Shown piece after piece: positions 57,896-64,000 of a DNA stretch of 64,000 nucleotides. Position 1 is the stretch's first letter; each line of letters opens with the position of its first letter. Both the position numbers and the translations under genes were made by a program. The stretch lies in the NCBI GenBank assembly GCA_038503075.1, contig JBCAML010000020.1:434001-498000 (forward strand). Reading direction: 5' to 3'. The DNA is from Gyromitra esculenta (Eukaryota; Ascomycota; Pezizomycetes; Pezizales; Discinaceae). A model generated the notes under the pieces. That model did no database searches. It saw only the letters and a list, made by a program, of their open reading frames with translations, and had not been told where the DNA came from.

Positions 57896-60262
57896 GGCCC
57901 TGTGAGTGGTGGGAACCTGGAGGGTTAGGTGAGCGGTGGAATGTATTATGATACCAATGACGACGCCTTTTTTGTGTTTTGTATATAGACAGATTGTCTC
58001 CTATATTGGTCTTTTTATTGGTTTGTTGGTGGCAGATCTTTTTTAGACGTCACGTTATTTCAAACGTTTTGTGTCATGCAATTGCATATAGGACGGCGCG
58101 GCTAATCCCGTGGAATTTGGGGGGGAAACTGGGACCAATTATTTTTTTTTGTATGGATTTCAAATTCACATGTCAGGGGAGTAAATAAAAGATTTGGGGT
58201 TTTTTTTGTTCTGGGATACTGATAGTGGAAATGACCGCAGTGCAGTCCATGAGATTGTTTTTTCTTACCCCTTTTTCTGTTAGAATGTCTCTCTATGCCT
58301 CGCAATTGCCCATCTGGTAATAGGCAGGACCTTCACCCTAGAGTTCCCACCAAGGTTCTCACCATTGAGTCACCACAGCTAGACGTTCGTCCTTATATGT
58401 ACCTCTGTCCAGGTAAGGCACTGCTGCTAAAGTTATCCGCGTAACCGCAGGATTCCGTGGATCCGTGGGCGGTGCCAGAAGGCTTGATTGTAGACCTTGC
58501 CCTACCGGATCGCATCTGGGCAATGCCGGCACCCGACCTGGGGTGAACACGTAGACTCCACACTCTCTGCCGACTGGTTAGAAGCTAAGAATGTTTGCTC
58601 TAGAGTAGGAAAGAGTTGCGAGTCCTTGGGCCGGTTTGAAATCCTTAGCAGGCAGGACGGATGCATCGGGTTATTTGCACCAGGGAACAATTTCAACTCC
58701 AGCGATTGAGGGAGGTGCAGTTGAAACATGGGAGGTCTGGTTTTGAGGCTTAGGGGAGACGACAAGTGCAGGATTATATGAGAAGGGGGGGCTTGGGGGG
58801 TTGCTGGCTTGTGAAAGTGCTGGTATGGCTGGTATGGCTGATGTCCAATAAACCGTTTCTAATTTAGTTTATGCAATGTTTCGATACCGATATCGCGGAG
58901 GGCATTATCTCTCACCCGCCTAACTGCTTGTATTTCCGAGCCATGCCCTCGCATATCCGGACACCCTGTAGAAAAAGCTTGTCCATCATAGAGCAATAAA
59001 TATCGTACCACACACCGTATTCGCAGCCCGCTCTCCGCGCTTCCGGAGCCCCCACAATTCGCATTACGAAGCCTATGACATGTATACGGAGTTATTTTTT
59101 GTTATTTTTTGTTCTTTCACTTTCCTGGTTGCGCATCTAGGATGGATCAAGTGGCCCCGAGGTTGCTGATGTCCCCGGAGTCGATTAGTTGTCGTATTCA
59201 AGGGCTTGGCAAGAAGATCCGGAGACTTTTCCACTAGCAGCACTGTATGTGAAAATTCGATATTGAGTTACCCTAGGTCCGATCCTCTGCCAACCGAGAA
59301 AACCTCGGATAGAATCAGCATGATTCAGCAGGCAGCAATTAAGTGATGGACCATGTGGTATTACTACGACGGGCGTGCCATGTTCGTGCACCGCTATTCG
59401 CCGAGAAATTACTACCGGTATCGAACCGTTTGCCTTCATGGGGCACCCAGGCCAAATTGAGCATGGCCCCTGCTTCTCTGGGAGCTGGAGATGAGGACCA
59501 TCGTGGCTACCAAGACACTGGCCAGCCCTGTTAGCAGATCCACACTAGGGCTCGGGGTGCCGTCGACCCCTTCCCCTAGCGCAGGGACCTCGCTCTCGCA
59601 CGCCTTAGACAGCACATAAGACGAAGCGGTGCGCCCGCGAGAATCCAGAAGCCAGCCAGCCAGCCAGCCAGCCGAGGAGCAAAGGAAGCACTTTCTCTGC
59701 CTCTGTTCGCCTGACTGCCTGACGAACGGTACAGCAAGCGGCGAGCCTGTTCCCACATATACCCAACCCTGTCTCCTAGCGACTGATTACTCGGCTACGC
59801 GAATCGGGGCATGATACATCACATACCAGCAATACAATAAGGGGACGCTTCACGTGCAGCGCCATTGAACGGACTTCCTTCCCGAGCGCTCTCTCTCCTT
59901 CTCTCCTCCCTCGAAATTCCTCCAGCGCATTAATTCCCCGGATTTGGAGCAAGCTGGGTAAGTGAGGGGGAGCCAATCTGCTTTTACTGCGACCCTCCCT
60001 TGTTTCATTTCTTGGCCACTGTTTTCCCCGCAGTCCGTTCTCTCTATTTCCTTCCCTATGTCCTCCGTTTTGTTTTAAGAAAGTCCTCCTTTGTTTTCTG
60101 GCACTCTCGCTAATCTAGCGGCGCAAGAGAATAGAGTAACTCTAGCTCAACCTCTATCCTAAGCGAAGGAAGACAATCCCCTCCCCCCCCAAGTCGACGA
60201 AAAACAAACCCCATCTCTCAACAACCCGCTCCAGGATATCTCTAGGGATCCAACTGTCAAAT
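57896..60262. other. BOR1–PPN2 intergenic region
   Basis: No supported gene. It has T-rich 3' sequence of BOR1 (about 57960–58270), a repeated GTTATTTTTT at about 59092–59112, a CAGC tetranucleotide run at about 59651–59673, and a pyrimidine-rich PPN2 leader at about 59980–60120. Confidence 0.5.
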
Positions 60263-61686
60263 ATGTCGGGACCACTACCTCAGGACAACCTTCCTCTACC
60301 AATCTCTTCAACCCAAGACGACGTTCCACCGCCAGCTCCTTCAACTCAGGACGACGTTCCACCTCCCCCCTATACTGATGGCAAACATCCCCTCCCGTTA
60401 CCAAACACCACGCCCAGGCCCGCCACATCGCGTTGCACCAGGGCCTGGCGTATCCTCCTCTCGCTGTTCACCTTGTACTTCATCTACAGCATCACTACAT
60501 CCGATGCGAACCGGGTCAGTCGCGCAGAGTTCCAATTCGGCGTGGAAGGCGATCTAGAAGGCACCTCCTGCACCCCGCATAGAGTGCTTGACTTTGGCGC
60601 GGATAAGGCACTTGCAGAGAGGCTGGGATATAAGCTTGTTGAAGACGTGCCAACGGAAAAGGTACCTAACGGGAAGGGGGTTAAGAATGGGGGGCAGGGC
60701 AACGAGAGGGTTATTGTGATTGGGGATATTCACGGAATGTATCACGAATGTGGGTGTTTTTTTTCTTTCTATTTAAGAGCTACCTAAAGGAAGGAAACAA
60801 GAACTGACGATGGAAATAGTGGTCTCGCTACTCTCAAAGGTTAAGTATAACGCTGATACAGACTACCTCATTTTCGCCGGCGACATGATCAGTAAAGGAC
60901 CCGACTCACTCAAGGTAGTCGACCTAGCACGGAACTACGGCGCTAGCTGCGTACGCGGTAACCACGAAGACCGCATCCTACTCCACTACCACCAGCTACA
61001 GAAGAAAAAGAAGGACAAGAAGAAGCACAGCAAACCCAAGGCACCGAAAAAACCTAAAGCTGTGAAAGCACCCCACGTTTATAACGCGGACGAGGAGGAT
61101 AATATGGAGATGGATGATACAGACCCCACAGATGTCGGCCCTGGTTTATCACCCAAGACCTCGCAGCTTCGCACTGACCAGAAGCTGGCCCGTAAGCTCT
61201 CGCGTAAGCAGGCGGCGTGGCTCGACTCCTGCCCGCTAGTTCTCAGGATGAAGAATGTGGCCAAGATCGGCACGGTGGAGGTTGTACATGCTGGCTTGGT
61301 CCACGGCGTGCGATTGGAGGATCAGGATCCGAATGCGATCATGAATATGAGGACGCTTGACCATCATTGCCATTTACCGACTTCTGGAAAGGACGGGAGA
61401 CACTGGGCGGATCTGTGGAATCGGGATGAAAAGGCTATAGGGAAGGACGGGGAGCATACTACTGTCATGTAAGTGCATCCACGGAAGAAGCAGAAGGAAA
61501 TTCATGGACAAGGAAGCTAATTGGTGCAGATACGGACATTATGCAGCGGAGGGATTGGATATTAGACCTTACACCAAGGGCATCGATTCGGATTGTATTC
61601 GCGGCGGCAAACTCAGTGCGTTCATTATGAGCAGTAAACGTGAGGAGGTTGTCAGCGTGAAGTGTAGAGACTTTTCGAAGAACTGA
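60263..61686 (+). CDS. PPN2: Vacuolar endopolyphosphatase, metallophosphoesterase family
   Basis: Ppn2-type enzyme that cuts long polyphosphate chains in the vacuole. Exons are 60263–60749, 60820–61468 and 61530–61686 (430 aa), phases consistent. A Pro-rich cytosolic tail contains a duplicated STQDDVPPP unit (about 16–36) and is followed by one membrane anchor (WRILLSLFTLYFIYSI, about 62–77), then the lumenal phosphoesterase: GDIHGMYHE (154–162), AGDMISKGPD (around 183), GNHED (209–213), HAGLVHG and YGHYAAEGL. A Lys-rich insertion with an acidic segment after it (about 222–260) splits the domain between GNHED and WLDSCPLVLR. The usual GHDA motif reads GHYA. The family call is strong; the exact substrate is inferred from yeast. 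Confidence 0.85.
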
Positions 61687-62723
61687 GGCACGCCGACCTC
61701 TCGAAGATGTAAGGTTTTTATTATTTAGATTATCTTTTTTTTTTGTTGGAGTATACCCCTATGTTACTTGCTGGATCACCTTTTCTATGTTTTTTTTTAT
61801 AGGCCTTTGGAGTAAAACATACCCCCTGTCGTTGTCTTTTTTATTCTTCTTGTTAAATCTTGCGTAGGGCTACTTAACCAACTAGAACGTAAAAACCTAT
61901 TTTGTTTATCTTTTTTTCTCTCGGTGTAGGGGGGGGGGTTTGTTAAGCTCTGTTCTGTTTTGGTACTTTATCGTGTTTCTACTTTGTGGCTCCTACGGGG
62001 GAGGGGGTTTCATTCATTGGGTGTGGCGTTTTAGTATTTCTTGGTTTGATGAGAGGGTTGGGTCTTTTTTGTTTTTTTACCTTTATTTTTACTTCCCTGG
62101 CTGGTTAGTACATGGTTGGCCTTTTCTTGCGTGTGTATGTGTGTGCAGCGGGTGAGGATGGATTGATAAGAGGTTGCAAAACACCGATAGAAAGAAGGTG
62201 GGGAGAGAAAATGGAGGAAATTTGGGGGAGGGGGGGTGTAGAGTAGTTCGCAGACGGACATGCATGCTAGGTGATGGGTTCTGTAAATATTAGTTTGTTG
62301 GATTTGTTGAATATGAATGCATACAAAAATTTATGATAGAATTTAGAGTACAACTACTTTAGTTGAATATTGGGATCCGGAACCGATAAGAAAAGTACGT
62401 GTAGCTATCCGCTGTCCTGATAGGTGGACCAGCGGGGTTAATGTGGGAACGAAGGGGTTGTACCACCTTGACCAATCACAAAGCTGGTGTACGTCTGTCG
62501 GGTTTAGCCAATAGCGGTCTGCTGGACGCCTCATCAGGCTGTCACTGCTCTCTCTTAATTTGACGGCTAAATAGCGTCTTCCCCCTTCCGGCCTCCGCGT
62601 GATATTCCATGACCCCCCTTCGTTCCAACTGCTACCACGTGTGCCAAGATATGTATAGCAACCTCAACCCCACCAACCTCAAACCCACTTCCACGCGTCC
62701 CTTACTTCCCACCTAACAACGCA
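61687..62723. other. PPN2–CIA2 intergenic region
   Basis: No gene seen. Strongly T-rich with T runs and a G run at 61928–61938. A CGCGTGATATTCCATGA variant of the dispersed element sits at about 62596–62612, some 110–130 bp upstream of the CIA2 ATG. Confidence 0.5.
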
Positions 62724-63375
62724 ATGGAAACCCAGAACGCAAACCCTACGATCCTCAGTATCTCAGACCTCCCGAGCCGGCAGCAGGAGAAGAAGAAATC
62801 CTCGCCGTCGATATTATTCGCTGGGCTTACCCCCGCATACGCCAAAGATCCGTTCGCCACCGAGTCCAGCGAGTTCTCGGGGGACGAGAGTGAGGATGAC
62901 TCGATTGTTGAGAAAATCGATGAGCAGGAGATCTACGGTACCCTCCCCCCCCCTTCCCCTTACCTTCTCCCCCCCCAACAGAAGATTTAGTACCCCTCCT
63001 GACACATCGACAGACTTAATTGCTACCATCTCGGACCCAGAACATCCACTCACGCTCGGCGAACTCGCGGTGGTCAATCTCCCGCACATACAAGTCACGG
63101 ATGACCCCACGGCTCTTACATCCCGGGTTCTGGTCGAGCTGACGCCGACGATTAATCATTGTTCACTTGCTACGGTGATTGGGTTGGGAGTAAGGGTGAG
63201 ACTCGAACAGGCGCTGCCACCACGGTTTAGGCTGGATGTGAGGATTAGAGAGGGGACGCATAGTACGGGGGATCAGGTTAATAAGCAGTTGAACGATAAG
63301 GAGAGGGTTGCGAGTGCGTTGGAGAATGAGACGTTGATGGGGGTGGTGAGGAAGATGTTGGAGAGTTGTAGATGA
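62724..63375 (+). CDS. CIA2: MIP18-family cytosolic Fe–S assembly factor Cia2
   Basis: Targeting-complex subunit (with Cia1 and Met18) that hands Fe–S clusters to cytosolic and nuclear proteins. Exons are 62724–62937 and 63014–63375 (191 aa); the 76-bp intron (GGTACC donor context, ACAG acceptor) joins DEQEIY to DLIATISDPEHP. Disordered acidic N-terminus, then the DUF59 fold: ISDPEHPLTLGELAVV, LVELTPTINHCSLATVIGLG (with the conserved reactive Cys), RVRLEQALPPRFRLDV, REGTHSTGDQVNKQLNDKER and VASALENETLMGVV. Length is typical. No defects. Confidence 0.95.
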
Positions 63376-64000
63376 GGTTGGGAGGGGGGGTTATTGGTTT
63401 ACGATCATTGGTGTATGGTCGTATAGTGATATGCTTTGTTCTGGTTTTGGGGATTTTCTAGGTGGATTAGGTTGAGGATATTATATTAGGTTATCTGAAA
63501 TTGGCGTTAATTTGGTGGGATAGTGAGCTTCATGGAAGGTTGGCCAGGTGATTTTATATAACGGTGGATCACTGAAGTTCTTGTTTCTAGTTTGTGTCAG
63601 TCTATACTTTACGAGACGTGGTTAAGATTTGGAATCAAGCTAACTGGCTGCTAACGCCTACATTTGTGATATGGACATACACCTATCTGAGACCTAAAGT
63701 TACTACAAAGAAAATATATGGGAATTATTCTTCCAAAACTAAACCTATCCCAAGAACCTCCCACTCCTGCTTCAACCACACTATTCTCCCAAGGAAACTA
63801 AAAAATTAAAAACCAGTTATTAGGCGCGGAGCAAGCGGTTTACTATCTGGCCTCGCCACCAGTCACCCAGCTCTTCCTTCCAGTTCTCTAGAAACCCGTC
63901 CGAAAACACCGTGCCGTCCATCTCACCTCTGTCTTTCTCGTCTCCGCTCTCTCAGCACTACTCCTCCTCACACCCTCCATCTCATCTCCACTTTCTTCAT
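63376..64000. other. Downstream of CIA2 to window end
   Basis: No gene can be supported. The last 150 bp are pyrimidine-rich and could be a promoter or leader of a gene beyond the edge. Confidence 0.4.

Noticed and set aside
1..64000. Secondary-metabolite cluster or toxin locus
   Set aside because: No PKS, NRPS, terpene cyclase, P450 or transporter grouping; the enzymes present are housekeeping.

Overview
This 64 kb window is nuclear DNA of a filamentous ascomycete, most likely Pezizomycotina. The evidence is many short GT–AG introns (about 50–220 bp), fungal-type proteins (Vps5, Kre33, Ppn2, Bor1, Tsc10, Alg5) and one-gene transcription units. There is nothing bacterial: no operons, no CRISPR, no rRNA. 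I cannot fix the genus.

Layout. 1–980: 5' part of VPS5 (minus strand, cut by the window edge). 1–7.4 kb: gene-poor, with broken gene relics. 7.46–7.98 kb: a divergent but full-length Atg8-like gene with three exons. 8.9–15.8 kb: MEF2 (mitochondrial EF-G2), TSC10/KDSR and ALG5, all plus strand. 17.7–19.0 kb: a GT8-like glycosyltransferase (minus). 19–32 kb: gene-poor, with two members of an unrecognised small-protein family and several short terminal-inverted-repeat (MITE-like) elements. 32.5–35.1 kb: SUA7/TFIIB and BXI1 (Bax inhibitor-1 family), divergent. 35–44 kb: gene-poor, with a MITE pair and the third member of the small family. 44.4–49.8 kb: MTG1 and KRE33/NAT10 (both minus). 49.8–55.4 kb: AT-rich, gene-free. 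55.4–63.4 kb: BOR1, PPN2 and CIA2 (plus). I see no supported gene from 63.4 kb to the end.

The conserved genes are housekeeping: endosome retrieval, mitochondrial translation and ribosome assembly (MEF2, MTG1), rRNA/tRNA acetylation (KRE33), sphingolipid and N-glycan synthesis (TSC10, ALG5), Pol II initiation (SUA7), cytosolic Fe–S assembly (CIA2), and vacuole/plasma-membrane functions (PPN2, BOR1). They do not form one pathway.

The most interesting signals are: (1) three paralogues of an apparently undescribed 163–202-aa protein family, each in gene-poor DNA; (2) the divergent Atg8-like gene; (3) the palindrome TACATGTA, present 22 times, all outside the exons assigned here, where about one copy is expected; (4) a second dispersed, roughly 19-bp element with core CGAGTGATA; (5) several distinct MITE-like families, one apparently sitting in a gene relic. 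All exon joins were read by eye from frame, splice sites and family knowledge. No search was run.
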